Shown here: in pieces, positions 7,972-14,838 of the stretch
Position numbering within the stretch: position 1 is the stretch's first letter
Layout of the letters: each line of letters opens with the position of its first letter
Assembly (NCBI GenBank): GCA_934121885.1
Contig: CAKOVH010000012.1
Coordinates: 1-39,542, forward strand
Direction of reading: 5' to 3'
Source: an uncultured Clostridia bacterium
Lineage (GTDB): Bacteria > Bacillota > Clostridia > TANB77 > CAG-508
Length of the DNA stretch: 39,542 nt
Notes under the pieces: generated by a model
Database searches by the model: none
What the model was told of the DNA's origin: nothing
What the model saw: only the letters and a program-made list of their open reading frames with translations
Translations under genes and position numbers: made by a program

Positions 7972-9360
7972 TTAGTTATCTGATATTTCACTTTCATCTG
8001 TTGTTCTAGTGGATTTTTCAGTTGTTTTTTCTTGAGTATCTAGATTTAATTTCTTTGTAAGCTGACTTTCAGATACTTTAATTCCAGCTCTAAAATTACC
8101 TTGTATGTGATTATTTGCAATTAATTGAATATCTTCATTTTTTGCTTTTTCTATGACTTTTTGAGTTTGTTCATCACCAAATTGTTTGTCTTTTTCTGAT
8201 ACCATTCGACTAATTTCCTCGTTTATTTTGGCATCATTCTGTTTTAATTGTTCTGCCCTTTCGTATGTAACATTTTTTCCAAGTCTTAATACTGCAGATA
8301 AAACATCTTTATCTACTTCTATGTTGCTATATCTAACCCCTTCAACAGCTTCTTCTGTAACATTTTCATAATATGCTGATGTGTCTCCAATAAGTTCTTT
8401 TACACATTCTGCTATAAGCTTAACATTTTTTTGTAGTTCATCTCTCGCACTTATATTTTCAATATCTTTTGCATATTTAGAGTTTCTAAGCATAATTACA
8501 GCATCTCTTAGAGCATTACTATACTCAATTGTAGATGTGCCTCTTTCCATATCTGTATCTGGTAGTAATCCAATAATGCCTGCAATTCTTCCTAAGTTTT
8601 GTAAATCGCTTATATAATGTTCCTTTCTATATTTTTCTTCTGTTCTCTCATCCATTTTCTTCACTCTTCTTGTAACTGTTGTTTGATAAGAATATGCCTC
8701 ATCAGGTAATTCAAATGTATTAAATTGTTTTTTATAATCTTTTATCATATATCCAACACCGATATGCTCCATTTCTATGTCTACAGTTTTATCTATAATT
8801 GCCCCTTTATTTAATAGTAAATGATTTCCTTCATAAGTAAACTCAATATCAAATATTTCACTTTTTATTTCGTCCATTTTTTCTTGTAAATATGCTTTCA
8901 TATTATTACTTTTCATATTTTTATTATATATTGAATATATCATTTGATCAATTCTCTGTCTTAAATATTTCAATTTTTCTGCTCTTTTTTCTCCTGGTAT
9001 TTTAACAACAGCAAGTGCAATTTTATCCATTTCTTTTGTTTTTGCAGATTTATAATTTAAAATTACTAAATCCTCTCCATCTCTTACCCCAACAATATCA
9101 ATTGCACCTTTGTATTTTTCTTTTTCATCATGGAATGCTTTAGAATACCACTCATCATATTCTTTTAACGCTTGATCAAATTGACATATTATTATTTCTC
9201 TTTTTTCGCCATCTAATGGTTTCATACTATTTTGTGATAATTCACTTATAGTCTCTGAATTACTAATTATTGTTGCGCCTTCTTCTCTTATTTCGTCTTC
9301 TTTAGGTGCTTCTATCATTTTTGGTTTATTTTTTTTAAATAAATTACTAAATAATCCCAT
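7972..9360 (-). CDS. unrecognised 462-aa cytosolic protein
   Basis: I do not recognise this family. The protein starts MGLFSNLFKKNKPK, is rich in charged residues, and has no membrane segment or signal peptide. A central region (about residues 60-230) is mixed alpha/beta in character, with an ILNYKSAKTKEMDKIAL segment. The second half (about 260-420) is helical with many Lys/Glu, suggesting coiled coils, and the last 40 residues are Ser/Thr/Glu-rich and probably disordered (EKTTEKSTRTTDESEI). The MGLFxxLFKK opening resembles amphipathic N-termini of peripheral or phage-shock-like proteins, but no family link can be shown. It has its own promoter and an upstream four-fold 11-bp repeat, implying activator control. 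The ribosome binding site is TAGGAG before the ATG. Confidence 0.75.
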   Translation of the reverse strand: MGLFSNLFKKNKPKMIEAPKEDEIREEGATIISNSETISELSQNSMKPLDGEKREIIICQFDQALKEYDEWYSKAFHDEKEKYKGAIDIVGVRDGEDLVILNYKSAKTKEMDKIALAVVKIPGEKRAEKLKYLRQRIDQMIYSIYNKNMKSNNMKAYLQEKMDEIKSEIFDIEFTYEGNHLLLNKGAIIDKTVDIEMEHIGVGYMIKDYKKQFNTFELPDEAYSYQTTVTRRVKKMDERTEEKYRKEHYISDLQNLGRIAGIIGLLPDTDMERGTSTIEYSNALRDAVIMLRNSKYAKDIENISARDELQKNVKLIAECVKELIGDTSAYYENVTEEAVEGVRYSNIEVDKDVLSAVLRLGKNVTYERAEQLKQNDAKINEEISRMVSEKDKQFGDEQTQKVIEKAKNEDIQLIANNHIQGNFRAGIKVSESQLTKKLNLDTQEKTTEKSTRTTDESEISDN

Positions 9361-9397
9361 ATTTTTCTCCTATTATATCTGTTTTTCACTTAGTTAT

Positions 9398-9427
9398 ATT
9401 ATAACACTCCTTCTTGTTCGTTGTAAA
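9398..9427 (-). promoter_or_regulatory. promoter of the 462-aa gene
   Basis: TTTACA (plus 9422-9427) and TATAAT (plus 9398-9403) lie 18 bases apart on the minus strand, 15 bases below the 11-bp direct-repeat array. The -35 itself contains another TTACA unit. Confidence 0.7.
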
Positions 9428-9442
9428 CGGGCAAAAGCACTT

Positions 9443-9480
9443 TGTTATGCAAATGTAATATAACTGTAATATTTCTGTAA
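9443..9480 (-). repeat. four 11-bp direct repeats upstream of the 462-aa gene
   Basis: On the minus strand TTACA, TTACA, TTACA and TAACA recur at an exact 11-base period (plus-strand TGTAA at 9476, 9465, 9454 and TGTTA at 9443). This is the same design as the array at 5-42 and sits just upstream of a good -35/-10 pair, the position expected for an activating PhoP/OmpR-type response regulator. Confidence 0.75.
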
Positions 9481-9487
9481 TATTTAG

Positions 9488-10444
9488 TTATTTATCCTCA
9501 AAAATTACAGCTTCTGTATAATATGTATTATTATATACGTTAGTTATTTTATAGTAAACATACAATGTACCTTCAGATATTTCTTTATAACTTACTTTCA
9601 AACCTTCATCTCCAACGATTAATTCTTCTCCAAATATATAACTATCTTCATATTCACCTTCATATGTATAATAATCACATATAAATTCTATCTTATCTCC
9701 TTTTTTTATCTTTTTTAATCCCTTAGAATTAATAGTAGTATCACCATATTGATTTTGGATTTCAGCTCCTATAACTATACCATCAGGATTTTTTTCATCC
9801 CATACCACTATCAAACTTGTTTCTTCCCCATTTAGTAATACACGTACTTTTCCTTTTGAATATTTATCAGTAGATTCATATGTATAGAAAGGCACTATCT
9901 GATTATTTATTGCCACCCAATATCCGTCAAATGTAATTTTTAAATTTTCATCGTCGTCTGTTTCAAAATAATCATCACTACCTAAATCAATATATCCTTC
10001 TCCATCATCATACATTTTTTGCATAATATTTTATGCTATATGCTGTCTCAATATTTGCCATTAAACAAGCATCAAAACCTATAAATTCAAATTTAGTTTC
10101 AGATTCTTTTAATGCTTTTTTTAGTTTATCTATTGTTAATGTATCTTCTTCATTGTTTGAGTGTTCATCATATCCAAATCCACTAACTGCTCCTCCTCCA
10201 TGGTCCCATAATATAAGTCTCAATTATCAAATTTATTTTTTCATCTATAGTTGCATTTAACATTTCTGAAATATCGTTTGTGGCATATCCACCATCAGAT
10301 TCTAAATCAGATGCACACATATATATCATTAATGTATAGTCCTTCATTTACTATAACTTCATCTTCTGGTAATAGCATTACAACTATGATTAGTAATACT
10401 ATTATTGATAATCCTATTGCTAAAAATTTTCCTAATTTTTTCAT
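9488..10444 (-). pseudogene. clostripain-family (peptidase C11) pseudogene
   Basis: Four recognisable parts of a secreted clostripain-like cysteine protease are present but out of register. An N-terminal signal/anchor (MKKLGKFLAIG, from ATG at 10442-10444, followed by a hydrophobic stretch) runs into a stop. After a frame change near 10334-10345 the sequence continues as YTLMIYMCASDLESDGGYAT and INLIIET. A second break near 10215-10225 skips about a hundred family residues and joins RLILWDHGGGAVSGFGYDE (catalytic His) and IGFDACLMANIETAYSIK (catalytic Cys). A third break near 10015-10025 loses the middle and joins DGEGYIDLG and the beta-rich C-terminal region ending near 9488. With frameshifts and two deletions it cannot give an active enzyme, although the 9488-10024 piece (178 codons) remains open. 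Confidence 0.85.
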
Positions 10445-10482
10445 TTTTTCTCTCCCATTTTTTTATTGGCTTTATAATCATT

Positions 10483-11397
10483 TTAATTTAAAAATTTTCC
10501 TATTATTTTAACTTCATTATCATCGATTTTTACATTTCCTCCTATAGGAATTATACTGTTTACAATTTTATGTCCAAAATCATTACACTTTATTATTGGG
10601 AAATCATATTCTTTTGTATATTCTTTTAATATATCCTCCATCTGAGGAAAGGCATTACCATTTTTTTGTAAATCATAATTGTAACCAATTACTATACCTT
10701 TTACTTTATCAAATACTCCAAATTGTTTTAAGTGTGCAAATCTTCTTTGGCATTCATTTGGTGAGGTTATGTAACTTTCTATAAATAAAATATTATCTTT
10801 TATGTCTGCAAGGTATTCTGTTCCTATAAGGTACATCATACATCCTAAGTTAGTTCCTATAATTTTTCCTTCTGCTTTTCCTTTTCTTATGCTTACTTTA
10901 TCCCCAAGATTAAATTTATCTAATTTTTTATTTATGAAAGCATCTTCAAAAATTTTATATTGTTCTTCTCCGTATTCTGTTCCAAGGCTTACAAAATTTG
11001 GTCCACTAAAAGTTACTAATCCTGTTTTTTTATATATAGCATGTAATAAAACAGTTATATCACTATATCCCACTAATATTTTAGGATGTCTTTTTATTTC
11101 TTCATAATCAAGTAATTCGACGAATGTATTACAGGTCTCGCCACCATTTAAACATATTATTGCTTTTACTTCATCATCTTTGAACATTTTCATAAATTCC
11201 TCTGCTTTTTGTTCTCTTGTTCCAGCCGAACCATAATAATCTTCTAATACATTTTTTGCTATTTTTATTTTAAAACCTTTGCTTTTTAGTAACTCTTCTG
11301 CTCTAGCAAAATCGTCATATAAATTTCCTATTTTCAAACTATTTGATACTCCTACAACTCCTATTGTATCTCCATAATTTAATTTATTTGCTAACAT
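10483..11397 (-). CDS. S66 family peptidase (LD-carboxypeptidase / MccF-like)
   Basis: A 304-residue serine peptidase of family S66. The catalytic Ser112 is in VGYSDIT, Glu207 in FIESYITSP and His276 in CNDFGHK, so the Ser-Glu-His triad is complete. The NGGETCNT loop (residues 84-91) is closer to the MccF type than to the RGGYG of classical LdcA enzymes. LdcA trims the terminal D-Ala from murein tetrapeptides; MccF cleaves microcin C-type acyl-sulfamoyl adenylates and related nucleotides. No signal peptide is present, as expected for the family. Which substrate applies here is open. Its promoter is at 11488-11516. Confidence 0.88.
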   Translation of the reverse strand: MLANKLNYGDTIGVVGVSNSLKIGNLYDDFARAEELLKSKGFKIKIAKNVLEDYYGSAGTREQKAEEFMKMFKDDEVKAIICLNGGETCNTFVELLDYEEIKRHPKILVGYSDITVLLHAIYKKTGLVTFSGPNFVSLGTEYGEEQYKIFEDAFINKKLDKFNLGDKVSIRKGKAEGKIIGTNLGCMMYLIGTEYLADIKDNILFIESYITSPNECQRRFAHLKQFGVFDKVKGIVIGYNYDLQKNGNAFPQMEDILKEYTKEYDFPIIKCNDFGHKIVNSIIPIGGNVKIDDNEVKIIGKFLN

Positions 11398-11487
11398 ACT
11401 TTATATTCCTCTCTTTTATTATTTCTATTAATAATTACTAATATTTTATCTTTATTCAGCGTTACCTTTACTTTTATATTTTTTATT

Positions 11488-11516
11488 ACTATATCATAAG
11501 ATGCAACAATTGACAA
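11488..11516 (-). promoter_or_regulatory. promoter of the S66 peptidase gene
   Basis: TTGTCA (plus 11511-11516) and TATAGT (plus 11488-11493) lie 17 bases apart on the minus strand, about 90 bases before the start codon. Confidence 0.65.
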
Positions 11517-11524
11517 ATAAAAAA

Positions 11525-11554
11525 CAATCTGTGCTATAAAAATAGCACAGATTG
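11525..11554 (-). terminator. strong minus-strand terminator with no obvious upstream gene
   Basis: CAATCTGTGCTAT and ATAGCACAGATTG form a perfect 13-bp stem with an AAAA/TTTT loop, followed on the minus strand by TTTTTTATTTG. It has no matching T run on the plus strand. The nearest sequence to its right is the promoter region of a plus-strand operon, so it would end a short transcript starting between about 11560 and 11700. This is the main content of the 11398-11637 gap, with the peptidase promoter. Confidence 0.85.
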
Positions 11555-11637
11555 CAAAATCACTTAATCTTAATACCAGCAAATTACCGGAATCTTTATA
11601 TCTTCGCTTATTTCCAATTTTATAAATTTTACAAATT

Positions 11638-11682
11638 CATAAAATTAAAATTGTAGTAATTATTTTAATTTTATGATATACT
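11638..11682 (+). promoter_or_regulatory. palindromic operator and extended -10 promoter of the TA operon
   Basis: CATAAAATTAAAAT (11638-11651) and ATTTTAATTTTATG (11662-11675) are a perfect 14-bp inverted repeat around a 10-base spacer. The right arm runs directly into TGATATACT, an extended -10 (TATACT at 11677-11682). A DNA-binding antitoxin on this palindrome would cover the -35 and spacer, giving the autorepression usual for toxin-antitoxin operons. Autoregulation is inferred. Confidence 0.7.
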
Positions 11683-11714
11683 ATTTACAAATCTTAAGAA
11701 AGGAGTGGACAAAC

Positions 11715-11927
11715 ATGCCAGATGTAAAACAAAGAATGATAGATATTGTTAATTCTGTACCTGATGATTATTTTGACGGTTTAAAACCAACCGAAATGGT
11801 ATTTAAACTTATGATGGAATATATTAAAAGGTATGGCGAAGATGAAACAACTATTATTCCTGGAACTAACAGGCATTTTAATTATGAAACTCTAAAAGAA
11901 ATGCTTGAAGATAAAAATCCAAATTAA
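11715..11927 (+). CDS. small first gene of the ParE-type TA operon, possible regulator or co-antitoxin
   Basis: A 70-residue acidic, mostly helical protein that I do not recognise. It begins MPDVKQRMIDIVNSVPDDYF, a pattern reminiscent of the helical N-termini of some small antitoxin-like proteins. The start is the ATG at 11715, nine bases after AAAGGAG; an in-frame ATG further upstream at 11673 lies inside the promoter and is unlikely to be used. It is 15 bases upstream of the antitoxin gene and follows the palindromic operator, so it may be the DNA-binding repressor of the operon, as PaaR is in three-part paaR-paaA-parE systems. No helix-turn-helix or ribbon-helix-helix can be assigned by eye. 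Confidence 0.6.
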   Translation: MPDVKQRMIDIVNSVPDDYFDGLKPTEMVFKLMMEYIKRYGEDETTIIPGTNRHFNYETLKEMLEDKNPN

Positions 11928-11942
11928 AAGGAGGTTATATTT

Positions 11943-12143
11943 ATGGATTTTATGAAAAAAACTTTAAATCAAGTAAATGTACAAGAAAATACTTTATATG
12001 ATATTATTTATGATTTGTTTTTCTTTGCCAAACTTCAAGAAAGTGAAGATGATATAAAAAATGGTAGAGCTTGTACATTGGAAGAATTAAGACACCACAT
12101 TAATGAATTGGAGGCGAAATATGCAAATAATAATATCGGATGA
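11943..12143 (+). CDS. putative antitoxin of the ParE/RelE system
   Basis: A 66-residue protein with the C-terminal pattern ESEDDIKNGRACTLEELRHH, typical of antitoxins paired with ParE/RelE toxins (usually E.DI..GR..TLEE). The N-terminal half lacks a visible ribbon-helix-helix and contains a hydrophobic IIYDLFFFAKL helix that may clamp the toxin. AAAGGAGG is placed 8 bases before the ATG. Its last 23 bases overlap the toxin gene, a common arrangement that couples antitoxin and toxin synthesis. Confidence 0.75.
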   Translation: MDFMKKTLNQVNVQENTLYDIIYDLFFFAKLQESEDDIKNGRACTLEELRHHINELEAKYANNNIG

Positions 12144-12462
12144 TGCAAAGTCTGCAATTACAGATATATATGACTATTCTTATAATATTTCTTCTAATTA
12201 TGCTAGTAGAATAGTTAATCAAATATATGATGCAATTTGTGATTTACAAGATTCGCCTTATATTGGTAGATATGTTTCCGAACTTTCTGACAAACAGTTT
12301 CGAGAACGTATCTGTGAAAAATATAGAATTATTTATTATATTTCTAAAAAGTATAATACAATTTTTATACAATACATATTTTGTGGAAGGCAAAATTCTA
12401 ATTTGTTTTTTAAAGTTCATGAAAAAGAACTATTTGATTTTTTTAATCAATTACCTATTTAA
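12121..12462 (+). CDS. ParE/RelE-superfamily toxin
   Basis: A 113-residue toxin of the ParE/RelE fold: N-terminal MQIIISDDAKSAITDIYDY, a helical hairpin with the IVNQIYDAICDLQDSPYIG pattern, then RERICEKYRIIYYI and the strand IFIQYIFCGRQ. ParE members poison DNA gyrase and RelE members cut mRNA on the ribosome; length and the YRIIYYI region fit ParE better, but mode of action is not certain. The start at 12121 is chosen because GGAGGCGAAAT precedes it; an earlier in-frame ATG at 12103 lacks such a site. The gene ends 24 bases before a convergent gene and no terminator is evident. Confidence 0.85.
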   Translation: MQIIISDDAKSAITDIYDYSYNISSNYASRIVNQIYDAICDLQDSPYIGRYVSELSDKQFRERICEKYRIIYYISKKYNTIFIQYIFCGRQNSNLFFKVHEKELFDFFNQLPI

Positions 12463-12486
12463 ACTCTTATTTGAACTTTTACAATC

Positions 12487-13059
12487 TTAAATATTATTTT
12501 TATATATATTAATTTGTTCCATTCTTTGTATTTTCTCATTTAATTCTTTGTAAATAAAAAACTCCCCTTGTTTAGCACCACATTTTTCACATATGTTCAT
12601 TGGATATATTCGATTTTGTATATTACTATATTGTTTTTTTATAAAATTTGGAAATTTTTCGAGCATTATGTTATCTAAAACCTCATCTGAACCAATTACC
12701 ATAATAGGATACCATTCAATTTCAGGATGTTGCATATGTGTTATAGTTTCTTCAAGTGATTTTTCTTCATTTAATCGCTCTTTATCCCAAGGATATATTA
12801 GATCATCTCCATTTGGAAACTTTATATATGTTAATATTTTAGTTGGTCTTTTACATTTATAACATATTCTATTAAATTCATACACAATAAATGGAATTTC
12901 ATCAATAGTGCGGTCATCCATTATCAATTCTATATTATTTTTTGAATATGTATATTCTTTTCCATCTTTAGAAAACTGCACTATAATCTTATCTTCAATC
13001 TCTTTTATAGAATATGCTTCTTTTATTATATTGCTTTTCTTATCTCTAAATTTCATCAT
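12487..13059 (-). CDS. zinc-ribbon-like protein of unknown function
   Basis: A 190-residue protein I do not recognise. Two CxxC pairs, CYKC (Cys66, Cys69) and CEKC (Cys157, Cys160), are separated by about 90 residues and probably bind one zinc ion. Between them lie an aromatic and acidic region with IKFPNGDDLIYPWDKERL and EIEWYPIMVIGSDEVL. The N-terminal 60 residues look like a small beta-rich domain. It is a single gene with GGAG before a double ATG and converges on the toxin-antitoxin operon. The 13060-13225 gap upstream holds only AT-rich sequence, without a promoter I can defend. Confidence 0.7.
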   Translation of the reverse strand: MMKFRDKKSNIIKEAYSIKEIEDKIIVQFSKDGKEYTYSKNNIELIMDDRTIDEIPFIVYEFNRICYKCKRPTKILTYIKFPNGDDLIYPWDKERLNEEKSLEETITHMQHPEIEWYPIMVIGSDEVLDNIMLEKFPNFIKKQYSNIQNRIYPMNICEKCGAKQGEFFIYKELNEKIQRMEQINIYKNNI

Positions 13060-13225
13060 TTTTACTCCATATAATTAAATTTTTAAATATTTTATCATGA
13101 ATTTATAAAATTTGCTATTTTTTTCCACTTATTTTTAGAAAAAAGAATAATTTATTGTTTATATCTAACGTAACTGTTATCTAGTACTGAATGTTGATTT
13201 TTTATTCATAGGCATTATAACACCA

Positions 13226-13261
13226 AAAATGAAAGCAGACTTTTTTGTCTACTTTCATTTT
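13226..13261 (-). terminator. intrinsic terminator of the cotJ operon
   Basis: AAAATGAAAGCAGAC pairs with GTCTACTTTCATTTT (one internal mismatch) around a TTTTTT loop, 29 bases after the cotJC stop; on the minus strand the stem is followed by T residues. Confidence 0.85.
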
Positions 13262-13290
13262 GCTACTCCAACTAATCCATGGAATTTTTA

Positions 13291-13893
13291 TTAGTTATTA
13301 TTACAATTACAGTTATTCATATAAAACTTTTTCTCTGCTAATTTGTCTTGTACTCCACGAAGTGCTTCTCCAAATCTTTGGAAGTGTACAACTTCTCTTT
13401 GACGTAAGAAACGAAGTGGGTCTAAAACATCAGGATCATCCTTACATAAATCTATTAATTTTTCATATGTTGCTCTTGCTTTTTGTTCTGCTGCTAAATC
13501 TTCTTGTAAGTTTGCAATTGGATCTCCTTTACAAGCTAGGCAATTTGCATCAAATGGCATACCTGCTGCTGATTGAGGATATATATCTACCCCATGATCT
13601 GTATAATATGCTCCAAGTCCTGCTCTTTCTAATTCTTCTGCACTACATCCATCTGTTAATTGATGTACTATTGTTCCTACCATTTCTAAGTGAGCTAATT
13701 CTTCTGTGCCAATATCATTTAATATAGCTTTTGATTTTTGGTCTGGCATTCCAAATCTTTGTGAAAGGTATCTAAGAGATGCAGCAAGTTCTCCATCAGG
13801 TCCTCCATATTGTGATATAATAAACTTTGCAAGTCTAGGATTTGGACATTTTATATTTATAGGATATTGTAATACCTTATTATAAGTCCACAT
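13291..13893 (-). CDS. cotJC: spore coat protein CotJC, manganese-catalase family
   Basis: Inner spore-coat protein of the dimanganese-catalase family. The metal-ligand pattern is present: Glu in DGELAASLRYL, Glu and His in TEELAHLEMVG, Glu in AAEQKARATYE, and Glu and His in REVVHFQRFGEAL. The start MWTYNKVLQYP is chosen at 13893, with AAGGAGTGATTTTA before it; a GTG nine bases upstream would overlap the ribosome binding site. The C-terminus ends in a short Asn/Cys run, KFYMNNCNCNNN, which echoes the other two CotJ proteins here. It is the last gene of the cotJ operon and overlaps cotJB by 14 bases. Confidence 0.94.
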   Translation of the reverse strand: MWTYNKVLQYPINIKCPNPRLAKFIISQYGGPDGELAASLRYLSQRFGMPDQKSKAILNDIGTEELAHLEMVGTIVHQLTDGCSAEELERAGLGAYYTDHGVDIYPQSAAGMPFDANCLACKGDPIANLQEDLAAEQKARATYEKLIDLCKDDPDVLDPLRFLRQREVVHFQRFGEALRGVQDKLAEKKFYMNNCNCNNN

Positions 13894-14323
13894 TAAAATC
13901 ACTCCTTTCCCAAGGCCAAGGTTCCTCTAGCCATCTCCATTTGTTACAAGGATAATTTATACTAAGTGGACCAAACGCTCTTTGATATTTATCTTTAATA
14001 TTTTCTAATTGATTGCAATATTCTTTATGCAAACACAATGCTTTTCTATCTTCTGGATGTGTATCTAAATATTCAGCAAGTTCTACAACAGCAAAGTTTA
14101 AACATTTTATTTGTTTCATCATATCTCTTCTTATAGCATTTCTGTTATCCATGCATTCTTCTGTATTTGATGCACAATTGCAATTCATATCATCTGCAAG
14201 TGCAGCTGCTGAATTATAACCAAAAGCTGCATTTATTCCTTGTGGTGTATAATTGCAATTCATATTTTGATTATTTCCACAATTGCAATTTCTTTCTTTA
14301 CAACTACAATTTTCGTTTTCCAT
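13880..14323 (-). CDS. cotJB: spore coat protein CotJB with Cys/Asn-rich N-terminal extension
   Basis: The C-terminal 80 residues are a normal CotJB domain (LNFAVVELAEYLDTHPED, LHKEYCNQL, and the aromatic WRWLEEPWPWE ending). The first 65 residues are an unusual extension with repeated Cys-Asn motifs: CSCKERNCNCGNNQNMNCNY and later MNCNCASN. Typical CotJB proteins are about 80-90 residues, so this one, at 147, is much longer. CotJB helps place CotJC in the coat. The start overlaps the cotJA stop (TAATG). Confidence 0.9.
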   Translation of the reverse strand: MENENCSCKERNCNCGNNQNMNCNYTPQGINAAFGYNSAAALADDMNCNCASNTEECMDNRNAIRRDMMKQIKCLNFAVVELAEYLDTHPEDRKALCLHKEYCNQLENIKDKYQRAFGPLSINYPCNKWRWLEEPWPWERSDFNVDL

Positions 14324-14691
14324 TATCCGTTACACCCCTCTCCAATTTCATTTCTTGCTCTTAAGTAAGCTATTTTCTCCATACTTTGACCTGGTCTATA
14401 TGGGCTAACAAGCTCTGGAAATATTGTTCCCATCTTTAGTCCACAGCAAGGTGTAAAAGTCTTATCCATATATTGGATTGGTACATAACTTTGTGCTAGC
14501 ATTGGATTTGATGGAAATAAATTAACTTCACTATCAAAACCACATCCACAACCTTCTATGCTATTATTATTGCAACAACAATTATTGCAATTAGAAGGCA
14601 TATTATATTCTGGTGCTATTCCAATATCATCACAAACTGTTTCTAAACCGCTTGATGTATTTTGACAGCATCTATCATATCTACTATACAT
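14323..14691 (-). CDS. cotJA: spore coat protein CotJA with Cys-rich N-terminal extension
   Basis: The C-terminal half has the CotJA pattern (MLAQSYVPIQYMDKTFTP, GLKMGTIFPEL, SPYRPGQSMEKIAYLRA). The N-terminal 55 residues are extended and Cys/Asn-rich, with NCNNCCCNNNSIEGCGCG. The whole protein is 122 residues, longer than common CotJA (about 70-80). It is the first gene of the operon, with AAGGAGG before the ATG. A mother-cell sigma-E promoter is expected; CATATGAA and TCATAAT boxes lie upstream near 14715-14735, but the spacing is too short for a confident call. Confidence 0.88.
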   Translation of the reverse strand: MYSRYDRCCQNTSSGLETVCDDIGIAPEYNMPSNCNNCCCNNNSIEGCGCGFDSEVNLFPSNPMLAQSYVPIQYMDKTFTPCCGLKMGTIFPELVSPYRPGQSMEKIAYLRARNEIGEGCNG

Positions 14692-14765
14692 ATTAATTTT
14701 TCCTCCTTATTCATATGTTATATTACATATTATGACTTTAATCTCCTATATGTGACATAAAAATA

Positions 14766-14816
14766 ACCCTATTTAATTTTCCATAATTTATATTATTATG
14801 GTTCATTAAATAGGGT
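14766..14816 (-). terminator. long two-part hairpin terminating pyk
   Basis: ACCCTATTTAAT (14766-14777) pairs with ATTAAATAGGGT (14805-14816), and CCATAAT (14781-14787) with ATTATGG (14795-14801) inside it. It follows the pyk stop by 22 bases on the minus strand and isolates the sporulation operon from pyk. Confidence 0.85.
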
Positions 14817-14838
14817 ATATTCTATAAATTTAATTTTA

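Noticed and set aside
11391..11582. 63-codon minus-strand frame upstream of the S66 peptidase gene
   Set aside because: It runs through the strong terminator hairpin at 11525-11554 and the peptidase promoter and has no ribosome binding site, so it is not a gene.
13245..13727. 160-codon plus-strand frame opposite cotJC
   Set aside because: It is a Leu-rich antisense shadow of cotJC, which has full family support.
14692..14740. Sigma-E or sigma-K promoter for cotJ
   Set aside because: CATATGAA and TCATAAT boxes are present but their spacing is about 11 bases, shorter than the usual 13-14, so I do not list it as a feature.
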